Below, one piece after another: positions 22,806 to 34,900 of a stretch of 64,000 nt of DNA. The translations under genes were made by a program, and so were the position numbers. The number at the start of each line of letters is the position of its first letter. Positions within the stretch are counted from its first letter, which is position 1. Source of the DNA: Prostheceraeus crozeri (lineage: Eukaryota; Platyhelminthes; Polycladida; Euryleptidae); the NCBI GenBank assembly GCA_907163375.1, contig CAJQUW010002106.1, positions 211,001 to 275,000 on the forward strand. The letters run 5' to 3'. The notes under the pieces were generated by a model. The model did no database searches. It was not told where the DNA came from and saw only the letters and a list, made by a program, of their open reading frames with translations.

Positions 22806-24036
22806 TTAGTAGCCGTTCTGTTGTTGCGTTGGATGACTGTGTGAATGGGGATGAAACGTACTTCCCTGTGTTGAAAATTGTACGTAGGCTTTTGTTGTCT
22901 GAGAGGTGGTGGTTGTTGCGTGAGGAGATGAATAGGGTGGTGTTGAGATTTTGCTTTGTTTAGAAGCTATTTTGCAAGTAGTGTGAGGTGTTCGGCAATG
23001 GAGGAGGACGTGTCTTTCATCATGTAAGTGATGTGTATTTGTGTCGGTTGTGCTTCCTGTGGCGATCCTGAGCGCCTTGTTCTGTTTTGCTTGTAGTTTG
23101 TCGATATTTGTTTGCGAGATGATTGGTGACCAGACTGTGGATGTGTATTTTAAGAGAGCACAATGACCTCTTATTTTTGTCTCCAATTCGTGGACGCGAG
23201 GCATGAGAGAATGCTAAGGGTGTGTTTTGCTTTTTCGCAAGTGTTCGCAAGTTTTCGCAAGTGAGTATCTAGGTTGACGCCCAGGATTCGGTTGTTGCTG
23301 CGAATTGTGAGCGTAGTGTTGTCGATGGTGAGTGATAGGTTTGTACTGTGTTCGTGGGGATACGGTGTGGAAAGTGAGTTGAGTTTTGTTGAGGTTGATG
23401 TGGAGATTGTTTTGTCGACTCCATGAGTATAGAGTATCGAGGTAAGGTTGGAGTTTGTCTTGGGCTGTCTTGATGTTTGAGTCGGTGACCGTGATGGTGA
23501 TGTTGGCAGCGTAGACCGTTGTTTTGAGTTTGGTTTCTGTAGGAAGAGGAATGTCTTGCATGGAAAGATTGAAGAGGAAGGGGGAGAGAGCTCCTACTTG
23601 TGGGACGCTTGTTTTGATGTTGGAGGCATGTTTGTCTGTGGTTGTGGATGAGTGTGTGGATGTGGACTGTGTCGAATGCTTTTGTCATGTCCAGCGACGT
23701 GTTGATTGTGCGTTGAGGTGGCTTTTTGCTGCTGAAGCCAGCAGCGATGGTGTTGTTGATTTGGTGAAGTGCGGTGGCTGTGGCGTGTTTTTTGCGAAAC
23801 CGTGTTGGAAAGGCAGCGAATTTTGTGATGATTTTGAGAATTATCTTTTCCAGTGTTTTGGCAAGAGGTGTGAAGATAGATGTCTTTGTTATGTTTTGGA
23901 ATTGGTGTGATGTTGGCCGTTTTCCAGATGCTGGGTATCTGGTTGGAGTTGAGAGTGCGTATATTTTTTGTGAAGATGTGCGTATGGTGATTAGTTGGTG
24001 TAAGTGGTCGGATGTGAGATTGTTGAGGGTTTCCAT
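22806..24036 (-). pseudogene. LINE reverse transcriptase in several frames, YADD lost
   Basis: Fragments in different frames appear in the expected order. SIWKTANITPIPK (within 24178-23594) is RT block 2. TSLDMTKAFDTVHIHTLIHN (within 24036-23269) is motif A with its aspartate retained. TTVYAANITITVTDSNIKTA (within 23561-23214) covers motif C, where YADD has become YAAN, so both catalytic aspartates are gone. SWSRQNNLHINLNKTQLTFH is the post-palm block. 23204-22806 has TSTVWSPIISQTNIDKLQ followed by QNKALRIATG, the C-terminal motif (W.P..S...I..LQ..QN.ALR..TG), and then a long Thr/His/Pro-rich tail. It is certainly inactive. Confidence 0.72.
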
Positions 24037-24890
24037 GTTGTGCGACGTGCAGTTTGGCTGCTGCCGATGGATATGTCTGGAGAAGAGTTCTGTTGGTTGT
24101 GGGCCGGAGGGAGGCGTGTAGGTGTGTTGGTGATGAATGTGGTGTAGTCGGTTGTGGCCAAAAAGTCGGCGATGTCATCTCCTCTACTGTCGTTGAGTGT
24201 TGAGAACCATGTGGGTGAGTGTGGGTTTGCGTCTGTTAGGATATGGTTTGTTGCGTTGTTTGTGTGATAGGTAAGAAAGTGATTGATCTGTGTTGGATTC
24301 TTGTGTGAATGTGTGACTGCCTTTTGGGGGAAGTACGCGTTAGTGATTAGGAATTGTTTGTGTATTTGTAGGTATTGCCGTTTTAGTTGTTTGTATAAAG
24401 ACGGGGCCTCGAGGATTTGGAGTTGTGTATGTAGGTGAGGAGGCCGCTGCCTTAGTTGTGTTTTCGATCTGTACGAATGGTGGTGTAATTGGGGATTGTT
24501 GGGTCTTTTGTTTTGGATGTGAGTTTGCTTTCTTGTATGCATGTGATTTCGGCTTTGTTGTTTAGGATAAGCTATGTGAGTTCGGAGATTTTGTTTTAGA
24601 TGCCGCTGATGTTGAGTTGCACGATAGTAAGAGTATTGTTCTTGTGTTTTATGCTGTTGGTTTGAGTGCTTGTGGCACCTGTGGTAGGCTGTTGTCTGGT
24701 GGTGCTGGGTTGGAGTTTGCGGATGGAGCTGTGGAGGATGGTAGTGGTCGTGATGTGGGTGGGAGTAGGTATGAAGGGGAGGTGGGAATTCCGTGGGGAT
24801 TGTTGGAGGGTTTGTTTTGATTGCCTGCAATGGTAGTTTTTGTCTGTGTTTGGTAAGGATGGGGCCTGCGCTAGTGCTTACTTCCGGCAT
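23991..24890 (-). pseudogene. LINE N-terminal region and endonuclease end
   Basis: 299 codons, starting at an ATG at 24890 that may be internal. The first two thirds are extremely His/Gln/Thr-rich and show no clear domain, perhaps because they are frameshifted relative to the true endonuclease. Near the end the frame becomes recognisable: TWFSTLNDSRGDDIADFLAT, then a TPTRLP segment and SSPDISIGSS. These match the conserved W.S...DSRG..L.D...T...NT.TPTRLP....SPDI.. stretch of Jockey/I-group endonucleases. The catalytic SDH motif that should follow appears at best degenerate. Confidence 0.65.
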
Positions 24891-27419
24891 ATGCTAGCAC
24901 ATACTAGTGCATGCTACTAGAGCAATGCACGAATTCCATTCCAACGACTTCTATGATGCTGATGTGATTTTCAACTTTGATTTTAAAGCTTAAAAGTCTC
25001 AATTTTTCACGTACAGTGTAAGTAGCAAATACTCGATTTTCATGTCAATTCGTGAAGCGTTATTGCGTTTTACCTTGGTTAGTTATTGTGTCACAAATGG
25101 AGAATGGCTAAAGAAACAAAGCACAGAAACATCAATATCTGGGTATCTATTAACCATTTTGTCCGGTAAATCGATACTAGCCTCTTAATATCTACTACAG
25201 AAATGTTATTGAAATGCAGTAAATGCGAGCGTGTAACGTTTTTACGCATGGAATAGATTATAAATTAAGCAAACAAATTTCCTTATAATGGTTAATATTC
25301 GGTCTTGAAGCTCATAAAATCTGAAATGAAACCTTGTTGTCAATGTTATGGAACAGTCATTCATAGTAATTTGCTAGAACATGCGCGCGCTCGAATGTGT
25401 TTGTATTTTTTCGTATCTTTTCTATCAGAGTTATTGAACCCTATCTGTAATAATATATGAAATATCATGCGTATTAATGTATCATGATATCGTTGAATAA
25501 GTCCTTGTCTCTTTTATACATATCAAAAGTGACATCAAGGGATTGTTTATTAATCCTGTCAATATCTGTGTTTTCTGTTAAGTTGACATCTACTAAGTCG
25601 ATGTAACTAATCTCTTGTTACACATAAGTTATATTGTTAATTATATTAGCGACTTTTGATGCTGATAAATGCGTTAATTATGAGATTAAAATGGTATGCT
25701 TACTGCTACAAAGATGACTGCCAAATCTAAATGTGCTTGTTTTTTTATAGACAATGATGTACGATCAATTGAAATCTTTTTTCATCGTTTTCACACTGGG
25801 AGACAGGGTACAACTTGATAGACGTTCAGATTCACAAGGTCATTGGTTGGGTTTTTACTATTCTAAGTCTGGTTTTCGGTCTCGTCCCCTGCATAAACTC
25901 TTGCCGCCATCCGGACCACTAATATGCTGTATAATCTGATTATGTTAGATGATCTTACTGAATGAAATTCAGTTCTAACGGAAGCTAACTGTTCTTAGAT
26001 TTGTCGGGCTTCTGTTAGCGCAGCCAAGGGACTGTCATAGCGATTAGCGAAGCTAACTTTTCTACGGTGCCCGCCGCTGAGTAGGATGACATGTGAATCT
26101 AAAAAGCAAGCTATCGCTATTTTGTGTGCAATAATGTGTGCTTCAGTTTCTGTCTACACTTAATGTATTCATAAAAGTGTTTTTGATTCCTTATTATTAT
26201 TTTAAATCATTTTAAGCAGCGTTCTCTGTAACTAATTCTCTTATCATGACTGGTGGGATTAAGGTTCAATTAAAAGACACTTTATCAATACTTGCAAACA
26301 ATCCACTAACTTTTTACAGCTGTGCAATTTGTTAACTCATTTAGTGTTTTTTAATCGTTAAGTAACTCGAGACGCATACCTACCTTTTGTGCAGTTTTGC
26401 GTCGTTGATTCCACTTCATTTTAAGGTTGGACAGTAGGTACCTATGTCATGTCGATCGCAATTTTGTGGATGGATTGCGCTTCGCCATGCACCACGATCA
26501 TCCACAATCTGACGGTCGAAAACCGCGAAGGCCCTTGTCCACATTGAGGATCCATTACTTCCGACCTCTTCGGATGTTCGGACCGAGTCAACGTGAAACA
26601 TAGTCTTCATGAGCCATATCCTGTTATGCATGCGCTGTAGCAGCCCAGACCATTGTAATACACACAACTTGACTTAAGTCAGTCAATAGATAGCACAGTG
26701 AGTTAATCGTCGTGTATCCAATTTCATGTATTTAGAACTAAAATTAACTAGGCTATGTAGTTGACCAAGTGATGGGAGATAATCTTTTTGAGAAAGCGAG
26801 AAAAAATTGAGATCAACACTCTCTTTTTTCAATTTGCAGGTCATCCGAACATCGACTGTTGAAGGCGCTGTTCGCCGAAGGCATGTCTCTGAAACGTTGA
26901 AGTTTTGCTTTATTATATCGGCCTGTAAATTGAAAATGGGAGCTTCGATCTTAATTTTTTCTCGCTTTAACTGGGCAATTATTTATTGCACATCTTAGGT
27001 TACCAATCATTTTTTGGTAAAATAATATGTAGTACTAAGTTTTTATAAAATGCATATTTGTGATAAAAATTTACAATGGATTTATCATAATATTATCCAT
27101 CAAAATGACAACATGAACAATTTGGCATCTTCAAATATTACATCAATAAGTTTCTGACTTCGATGACGCCAACGTAGTCAAATACATTGGAATTGACGCT
27201 ACTATTGCCCTTCCGTTAGTGTTAGAGGAATTTCTGTTAATTGTTCTTGCGTTTTCATTACATTCAAATGAAATATTTCAGCAAATTTTATGCAACATTC
27301 CTAACAAGTTTTGTAAGAACAGGTCCTCATATATGACATATTACGTCCGATTTCAACTTTCTTATCAGGAAGTGAACTTTAAAGCTAAATGCTAGTGATC
27401 TGAACGTTACTAGAAGCTG
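24891..27419. other. AT-rich non-coding DNA with a possible LINE scrap
   Basis: No host gene is recognised. The minus-strand frame 26667-26416 contains RQIVDDRGAWRSAIHPQN, which resembles the C-terminal (D)DRG.WR..I motif of LINE polyproteins. Its local composition is more GC-rich than its surroundings, so it may be a LINE relic; confidence in that is low. Confidence 0.35.
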
Positions 27420-28590
27420 AACGTTTTGATAATTTGGATCGAATAGGCAAGCAACGTTATCGAAATGACAATATAAATATCACTCTAGAATGTGAACGCG
27501 CCATCAAAGTTTTCACAATGCTGATGGTAGAAGTGCTGTTCGTTGGATATTCAGTAAGGAAAAGGGTGGTGTGCTTGCACCTGAAGACACAGTGTTATTA
27601 AAAGCCTCGATGACGAAAGTGATCGATGCATTGCGAGCAAAGACATCATCAGACTTCAAATCCCATGAAGAAACTTTTATTTGATAAGACGCATTTCATA
27701 CATGTGAAAAATTGCAACTCATAAGTAGCATGCGCAAGCATGTGCAATGGTTGGATCGGTGCAAAACGAATGGAAATATGGTTCAACCTATCACTTCTGG
27801 AGTATCCATTTTGAAACCACTAGATAAAATGATATTTGAAAAGTTTCTCCTTGACGTTTTCGGAAACCCAATTTCTCCAGACGAGTGAGAGCTTGTCTTC
27901 AACACGATGCCTCAAGCGCAGTTCAAACATCTGAAGAATGAATTTTCCAGACTAACTACAGTTATCTTGTCCTATGCCATCAAACAACCAAGCGATCATT
28001 TTGATTCAATGGACGGTTGACAGGCAATACAGTCATGCTGAAGCAACTCACAAATCATCAGGCAATGGAAAATGAAAAGGTGATTTGTTCAAAACTTTCT
28101 TACAGTCCGATAGATCGCATTCATTGAGCGATCCAACATCGAAAACAGGTGATAGGTTAAATGTTCCACCTTTAACTTCACACAATTTCTATCTATCTGC
28201 GGTTGAAATCCATGATGATCTATTATTTCGATATGGAAGACCAATGAATAACCTACCATAATTTTGTGATGGCTGCGACGATTTGTTATCCATAAATCAA
28301 GGTATGCGCTTAGAGAAGGGAGGACTGATTTTCCAACGCCATTTTTGGAAACAGGAATGTTATAAAAGAATCAGTTATCAGAAATGTATTGGAGAGGGCT
28401 GCAGTATAAGACGGCCTACGTGTAAATTTGCTTTTCCGAAGAATGTAAAACATCACAGACTTCACCGCTGTTTGACGTTCAGAGCGGCTCCAGCTCATGA
28501 AGTTAATGAATGGAAAATAAGGCTGTTATCTTCGTGCCTCTGTTATTGCATTTCAACTAACATTCTACAAATCAGAAGAACATCTTAGCT
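27420..28590 (+). pseudogene. unidentified degenerate coding sequence
   Basis: Several plus-strand stretches look like once-coding sequence with scattered stops. One near 27519-27682 reads NADGRSAVRWIFSKEKGGVL, then APEDTVLLKASMTKVIDALR. Another near 27755-27890 reads LDRCKTNGNMVQPITSGVSI, then LKPLDKMIFEKFLLDVFG, with a stop after SPDE. Next comes NTMPQAQFKHLKNEFSRLTT near 27900-27960. A 101-codon frame at 28283-28588 has several Cys and His residues. I do not recognise the family. The pattern (coding-like blocks, stops, a Cys/His-rich end, right beside a hAT terminus) suggests a decayed transposon protein. Confidence 0.35.
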
Positions 28591-28615
28591 TCAACAAAGC
28601 AAACTTTTCTTAATC

Positions 28616-29580
28616 CAGTGGTGGGCAACCAAGTTGGGATAGAGGGCCACCAATTTTAAAAGGCAGCAATAGGTATGTTGAAAATTCCTTTATTGCATAC
28701 TTTTGAGCGCAATTTTAAAGACTGCTGTTCTAAACAAAGTGGTAGCACATAGCATAATTGTATTCGTAAATGTATGCAGTAGCATTGTATCCAAATAAAC
28801 TGCTCCTTTATTTTGCATTCTAAAATCTATATGAATAATGAAAAGTGAACAGGCCAAACTAATTGCGTCGGCTTGTGTTATTAAATGATGGTACTTGACC
28901 TTATTGGGAATTACGAAAATGTGACCTTATTTCATCGAAAAATGACGATCTGGAACTATTACATCTATTCGCCTGCATGTCGTACAATGTGAAGTAACAT
29001 AAATACAAATAACATGCACCTAAGTGTACATAGGCCCACGTCATCCAAACATAATCGGATTTCGAAAGCCGCGTATAAGTTTCCCCAACGATGCTCGCGC
29101 GATAATGCCATTCTAGCACAAAATTGGTGCAGTATACAAATAAAATCCAAAAAGTATACTTGACTTCTGAAAATCACATATCGTCATGCGGCTGGATTCC
29201 TTCATGCGTAGTCTACTTTATGAATTCATAGGCTAATTGCAACGTTGTTTATTACGTGGTGAAACATGCTCAACAAGGCTTCAAATACTATGTGACTTAG
29301 CACTCACGCAGATGATGAGAAGATTATATTGTTTACTGAGAAAATATTCATTGCGAACGGAGCATGGTTTGAGCATTCGAATGAAAATGTTCGTGTCTTC
29401 ATATTGCTCAGTAAGTCATAAGTTAATGTTTTTGCAAAATCAAAAGAATATCAACTTCAACCTAGGAAGTACACTTAAAAGTCAAAGTCTGAGTTAACCA
29501 TTTTCACATCACCGATTCAAATAATGTCCGCGGGCCAGTCTTGTGTTATTGTGATTTTCGAACTCTTTATAATTTGGCAT
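28616..29580. mobile_element. decayed hAT element, left end recognisable
   Basis: CAGTGGTGGGCAACCAAG at 28616-28633, followed by GAGGGCCACC, is close to the widespread hAT terminus CAGTGGTGGGCAACC...GGCC. Near 29527 the words GTCCGCGGGCCAGTCTTG resemble the right subterminal region of the same group. The matching right tip (GGTTGCCCACCACTG) is missing, so the right boundary is only approximate and no target duplication can be assigned. Confidence 0.55.
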
Positions 29581-29873
29581 TTCTGAAGCATAGTGGTGCG
29601 ACTGAGTCTGATCCATAATGTATAAGCGCTAGTGACATGCTATAGCATACCGGTATCTGAAGTTGTTGGAAGCATAAACTGTGAACCTCCCTTGTTCTTT
29701 TGATAGATCAGCAACTCTGAATAACATAATCAACACAGATGAAGCGCAATGCTTCTATTTTCGAGGTTGTTAGTTGTTTTGTCGCGGATAGTAATCCACA
29801 GACTATCTTGCTTCTTCATCAGTCGACAGTCCTCAACGGTTTTCTTTATACCCGGCTTCGTAAGCTCTCGCAA

Positions 29874-29969
29874 TCAGTTTAGGGTTCGATCTACCTCTTT
29901 TCCTGATAGTTGAGGAAAGGCGTTTTTTCCTTTGGATGGTGCCAAGTCGACTGTTTCCTCTTCCGACAT
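29874..29969 (-). pseudogene. small frameshifted coding remnant
   Basis: Starting from the ATG at 29969 (context GAAAATGTC), 31 codons read MSEEETVDLAPSKGKNAFPQ and then LSGKEVDRTLN before TGA. A one-base shift continues as NPKLIARAYEAGYKENR for another 17 codons. The hydrophilic start and the continuation across a frameshift suggest a former protein N-terminus, but I cannot identify it. Confidence 0.3.
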
Positions 29970-30664
29970 TTTCCGTATAGGCCTACTACGTGTTGTACCA
30001 TTTTGGGGCAAGCAACTGGCAGCTGTCAGTGAAGGACAGATCTAGTTATAATAGTTAATATAGTGCTTTTTGCTTTAAGTAATTAGGAAGGAATCACAAC
30101 GTTTATTTGATCGAATGGTTCCCACCATAATTTGATCATATAGTTTGATTGAATTTGCAAAAATGTCTATCTCAAAGCAATTATGATAATTGCCGCCTGA
30201 AATGAACTATTTTGTTAATTGTCGGCAATTACGTGAAATTGTCAATTTCTCTCATTCGATTTGGTTATCACTTCTGATTTAGATGTCTGCAACTTCAACT
30301 GTTATTCAGGTAAAGTGAACCGGAAATTCGATGCCAATAGGAACCTTTTAGCAGTGCAACGCGATTCCTCATCTCATGCTTAATTGTGGTCTTAAATTTT
30401 CGCTGATCTGTAGTTTTTATTCTTGAAAAGATTTTAATTGTGCTATCTAAATGTCTTTTGCTTTAAAGTTCAATGTCATTATGACGGACAACGTGATCAG
30501 TATTGAGTTATTGTGAGCTGCCTATTGTCTTGTCATTCCCGTGCTTCACTCCGAGGAGAGCCGGCGATGGGCTTCAGTGTATTTAGCAGTAAATGAAGAT
30601 CTTGCTTGCGGCCTAAATTCTCTTCAAAAAAATGCTTCAACTTTTTTCTAATAAAACTTCTGAG

Positions 30665-30740
30665 TTTTCGGTAGCCAGTAAGCATGAAGTTGAGGCATGA
30701 CCTGAGGTATGGGGTTCGAGTGCCATGGAAGCATGAAACC
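30665..30740 (+). repeat. possible tRNA-derived SINE head
   Basis: GTAGCCAGTAAGC (30671-30683) resembles a polymerase III A box, and GGTTCGAGTGCC (30713-30724) a B box with one mismatch. The spacing is about 40 bases. No clear tail was seen. Confidence 0.3.
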
Positions 30741-31682
30741 ATGAAACATGAAAGCGAGATCACTAAATACTAGAGTTATTCTCACATGAAAATAATTGTC
30801 GGTAGATTAAGTGACTATAGAAGGTCACACTTAGCATTTGAAAAGAAACAGCTCTTATTCTTTGTACTGAATCGATGTGATGCAATTCAGTAGATATGGT
30901 TATATAAATTTATGTACGCGCGCATGACTAGAAATGAGTAGCTGTAGAAAAAGACGTGCATGTGGGTTAATACATGGGAATCTAATACATGCACTTGGTT
31001 CATACGTCAGGAGGGTAGAAAATTGCTTATGATGAAAGATTCAAATAGAAATATCAGAAATGTCAAGTCAACTGTCTTTTGTATGACAATCCATTTAAAA
31101 ATATCACTCTTGGCTTTGATGCAATCTCAGATAATTCGAAGGTATTCCTTGAAAGTTTGTACTGTAAGCATTTTCAGTGTCTGAGGTAAGCAAACGGTTT
31201 GAGCCGACCATTATCCGATTTCTGTAGCATGAAGTCGTCTTCTCCTCCTTGAATTCGTCGTGTAAAGTTTTTCTCATAATCCGTCATTTTGTCGGTTTGT
31301 CTTATAGAATAATCCAAATATCTGCAGTCATCGAAAAGGAGAAAAACTCAGGATTGTGTCTGGCAGAGTTAAGGAAGATGCATAATCTTTTCAGGGTAAA
31401 GCTTTTACTGCGAAGTCAGTGGACTTATTAAAATGACGAGTATTATTCGGCGATCCTTTGTTCTGTGCTCCTTTAGCGAGAATCAATGTTTCCACTGCTT
31501 TGAATTTAGCTCATTACGACTGCATCTATTGTAGTGCGACAGATTGGGAAAGAACCTAGTTTTGGAAATGGGAAACTTGTCTCCCCTAGGAGCGCATTGA
31601 TCCTTCTTCGACTTTGTATGATTGGCGGTGTGTGTCGATCATTTATTGGGATTTGATTAGTGGAGTGCTGACTCTCTGCTCA

Positions 31683-31922
31683 GTTTATAACAGCACGAGT
31701 TCTAGTCTATTCCAATCGGCCGTTTATTTTTCCTGCTTTGAGTTTGTTTCTTAGTTTTACTCTCTCCTCGTCCTCACCTCATTTGGTGCAGTTCGGAGGG
31801 TGTCTGATTTCTTTGCTCTCGCGGTATTCGTCGTCTTCGCTTCAAAGCCCTCCTCTTTCGTCATCTATTCGGCGTCGGCTCTAACTTAACCCCACGCAGA
31901 TTGTCAGTAACTTTCTATGTCG
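31683..31922 (+). promoter_or_regulatory. candidate promoter and 5' non-coding exon
   Basis: This patch differs from its surroundings: it is pyrimidine-rich with many CpGs between 31780 and 31925 (for example TTCGTCGTCTTCGC and TTCGGCGTCGGC). A TATA-like TTTATAA lies at 31684-31690, and a strong consensus splice donor CG|GTGAGT follows, with the exon end at 31922. No long reading frame crosses it, as expected for an untranslated leader exon. It lies on the same strand as the ELAV exon and about 17 kb upstream, so it could be its distal leader. That link is inference only; it could also be an old repeat. Confidence 0.3.
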
Positions 31923-34900
31923 GTGAGTTTCCTTTGTGCGTGTGAGAACATCTGGGAAATGTCGTTTTTATGTCACATGGGAGATATTTCTCTCACGCAG
32001 TTTGTCTTCCCATTGTTACACGTGAACTAATTGCGCAATACTCATAGCGATTTATCCAGTGAGAACACAATTGTCATTGTAACGGCTAAGTCTGTTGATT
32101 CTTCATCGGAAAATGTCTGGGATAAAATTCCTCATAATGAATGACTTTGTGCTTTCAAGCTATTGCTCACTTTCATTGATGTACAGAGTCTAAGATCTTC
32201 TAATATTGTGTATGTGCTGTTATGAACGAGGCTTGCGATGATTTATCTGGTCATTGTGTTGGAACGTGGATGGTTCCTGCCACGATTATATGGAGTGTGT
32301 GGCAAGTGGCTTGCATGAGAATTTATGGCTAAACAAAAATTGGAAAGAAAGAAGAAATAGTCGACAAAAAATTAATTAGGAGTGTTTGGCTTTCTCTTAA
32401 TGTTGTCACGTTTCATCTCTAGATGTCAGTTTAAATTTTGCATTTCATTATTTTCATTCAATATCTGGTAATTTCCTAATTTGTTATAAAAATCAAAGGC
32501 TGATAAATAAAGTTCAATAGATGTCTAGGATTTTTTGTCTTTTATTCTAATAAATATTATCTCTATAGAGGAATATTAACTCTGGGAATGGAGCAGACAA
32601 GCTGCACACACTGGCTATTATCAAACTCGGACATGTGGAGCTAGGTCACTGTTGAGACCATAGTAGTTGATGGCTTGATGCGAGAGATTCATTGCAAGTG
32701 CCTTAGATTAACAAAAACTCACGAACAAATTCCTAAATACAGTGGAAGATAAATGCGGTATGTGGCCTAAACATAGTTGAATTTTTTAAAATTTTGGTGA
32801 CTAATAACTTGTTTGTGAGTCTTTTCGACACAGATGTAATAGTGAGGTCCATTTGCAACCTATTAGCTCACCACGCTTTATATTTCCAGATTAGTTGAAA
32901 GATCAATATCACCAAGTATTACCGGTGCTTTGTCAAGGTACAAGGTATTTGAGTTGCTAGTTAAAAAGGTCAAATGATTGTACAGGGAAGCCAGCCGAGA
33001 TTTTTTCCTTAGTTAATCAAATTTAATTGACACAATTAATCAAAAATTCTGCTGTGCAGTTTTTCGTGTATTTGATGGAAATTTTTTCAGTTAGTTTTTC
33101 AAACTAACAAAGCGCTGTTGAAGTCGTTGTAAACTTGAAAATTTTGATGTGTCAAGTGGAAGGATGACACAGAAATGATCAGGACAGTGACGATGGAATG
33201 TTCAGTTTTGTCTAACTAACTGCGGCAGCACATGAAAGTAACTAGAAATAGGGAACAATTACTCCACTAACCTTCAAAAATGTCAATCAAAATGACAAAT
33301 AGAAAGCGGATATGCAACAAAAACAAACTTGATGTCATTGTAATTTCTGAAGTAACACAGGTCTTGGGATCAACCGTCCTCTATCAAGCTGTCATCAATT
33401 CTTTCAACAACTGAAGGAAAATCTGTATGTTTAACGGATAATGTCTTAAATTGCATTAGACGTTTGTGTCAAAGAATATTAAGAAATATCAGGGATTTCT
33501 AATCAACTCTAGCAGTAGTTTTCCAAACGATTTCTGGACATTTCGCACATGATATCTTAAGCTTCCTGACAAAACTTGGTGTTGTAATCCACGTCCTAAC
33601 CATGCAATGTTGCGTATGATATAGTTATGATGAGGACGGTCTATGAAACAATTTGATGGGTGTCAGCACTTCCTTTATTTTAAGGGCAAATCATAAAATA
33701 TGTGAAAATGCTTATGTATCAGCAATTCATTAGCTACTAATTGCGACAGCATATTTTTATAACTTAGGCAAATCAAATGTTTAACTCGATTCATTCGGTC
33801 AGATGACATTAATTTATCATACAGAAGAATAATTGACATTCTAATAACATTATTAATGGCTATAAGAATGAATGGTCATTATTTATATGTGCTTTCATGT
33901 TCTGTCTCAGTTAGACAAGAAGTAAATCCTAGTTGGGAGGATCCGATGATTTTGCTCTGATAATAAATCAAACTATAATTCAAAATGCTAGTTTAAGCTT
34001 CTGCTTTAATCAATATGATTAGAATGATATCAGCGCAATGTTTTAGAAATCACATGGTTTTCTGTTATCATTGAATTATGATTTTTTATCGTTTTGTTTA
34101 TACGACATCAGCTGTTTGTTACTCCATCTACAGCTGCTTTTCTGTCATGGTACTACTAGTCAATTACAGAATGGTACTGAGCTTTCAACCGATAAAGTGA
34201 ATGACTCATATTTGATATACTTGATTTCAATCGCACAAATTCTGTGTATGATTATTAGTATTTTAATGAATTCGGTTTCTGTCTACCATTTAAGTTAATA
34301 AATGGTTCAAGCATTGAAATTCACAAAAAAATGGAATTTTGCTTTTGAAGAAGACAGATAGTATAATTTGAAATCGGAAAACGAAATGTAATGTGAACCT
34401 ATAATCAATAGGGACCAGAACTTGCATACCAATGGGATTATCACTATTACTTGTAATACCGTTAATTCGTGGCCGATGGTTTTCGCATCATCACATGTTC
34501 GCAAGTCGCTAAAAGAAATGGGTGAATCTTGAGACATCGCACTCTGACGGCGGTGACAGCCAAAGAACCTGCTGATATAGATTGCACTGTATTTGGAATT
34601 TTATTGATTCAATGGAAAAATTTAATGTGACAGACTTCCTATTTCTTAAAGTTGTATTATGGTTCACCATAGGCTCTCTAACCCGATTGATCAGTTTCAT
34701 CATGCTTGCATGTGAATTATTTAATTGAATAGTTCTTGAATGGTTCGAATTAGACTACATTGAAGTAATGCGCAATCCATTCCACTCAAACATCTTCAAT
34801 GATTATAAGAGAAGCAGTGGCGGGCGCTATTTGATTTACGTACGATTCAGTGCACGATTGATCGAAAATCGCGCGATTCTGAATATTTTAAGACTCAGTG

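Larger units (their letters stand above)
22385..24890 (-). mobile_element. strand-skewed LINE (Jockey/I-superfamily-like), inactivated
   Basis: The whole interval has a drastic change in base use: the plus strand is rich in G and T, so the coding (minus) strand is rich in C and A. The product is consequently full of His, Thr, Gln, Pro and Asn. In minus orientation the order is an N-terminal part, endonuclease C-terminal motifs, then RT blocks and a C-terminal tail. GC-rich 3' untranslated sequence follows to about 22385, where ACCACTAGAGTGGTGGT forms a small palindrome. Multiple frameshifts break it. Flanks on both sides return to ordinary AT-rich sequence. The composition and the TPTRLP/SPDIS wording resemble I/ingi- or Jockey-type elements, but the clade is uncertain. 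Confidence 0.75.

Noticed and set aside
22523-24820. Several plus-strand frames over the skewed LINE (Val/Cys/Gly-rich)
   Set aside because: They are antisense shadows; the minus strand carries the LINE endonuclease and RT motifs.
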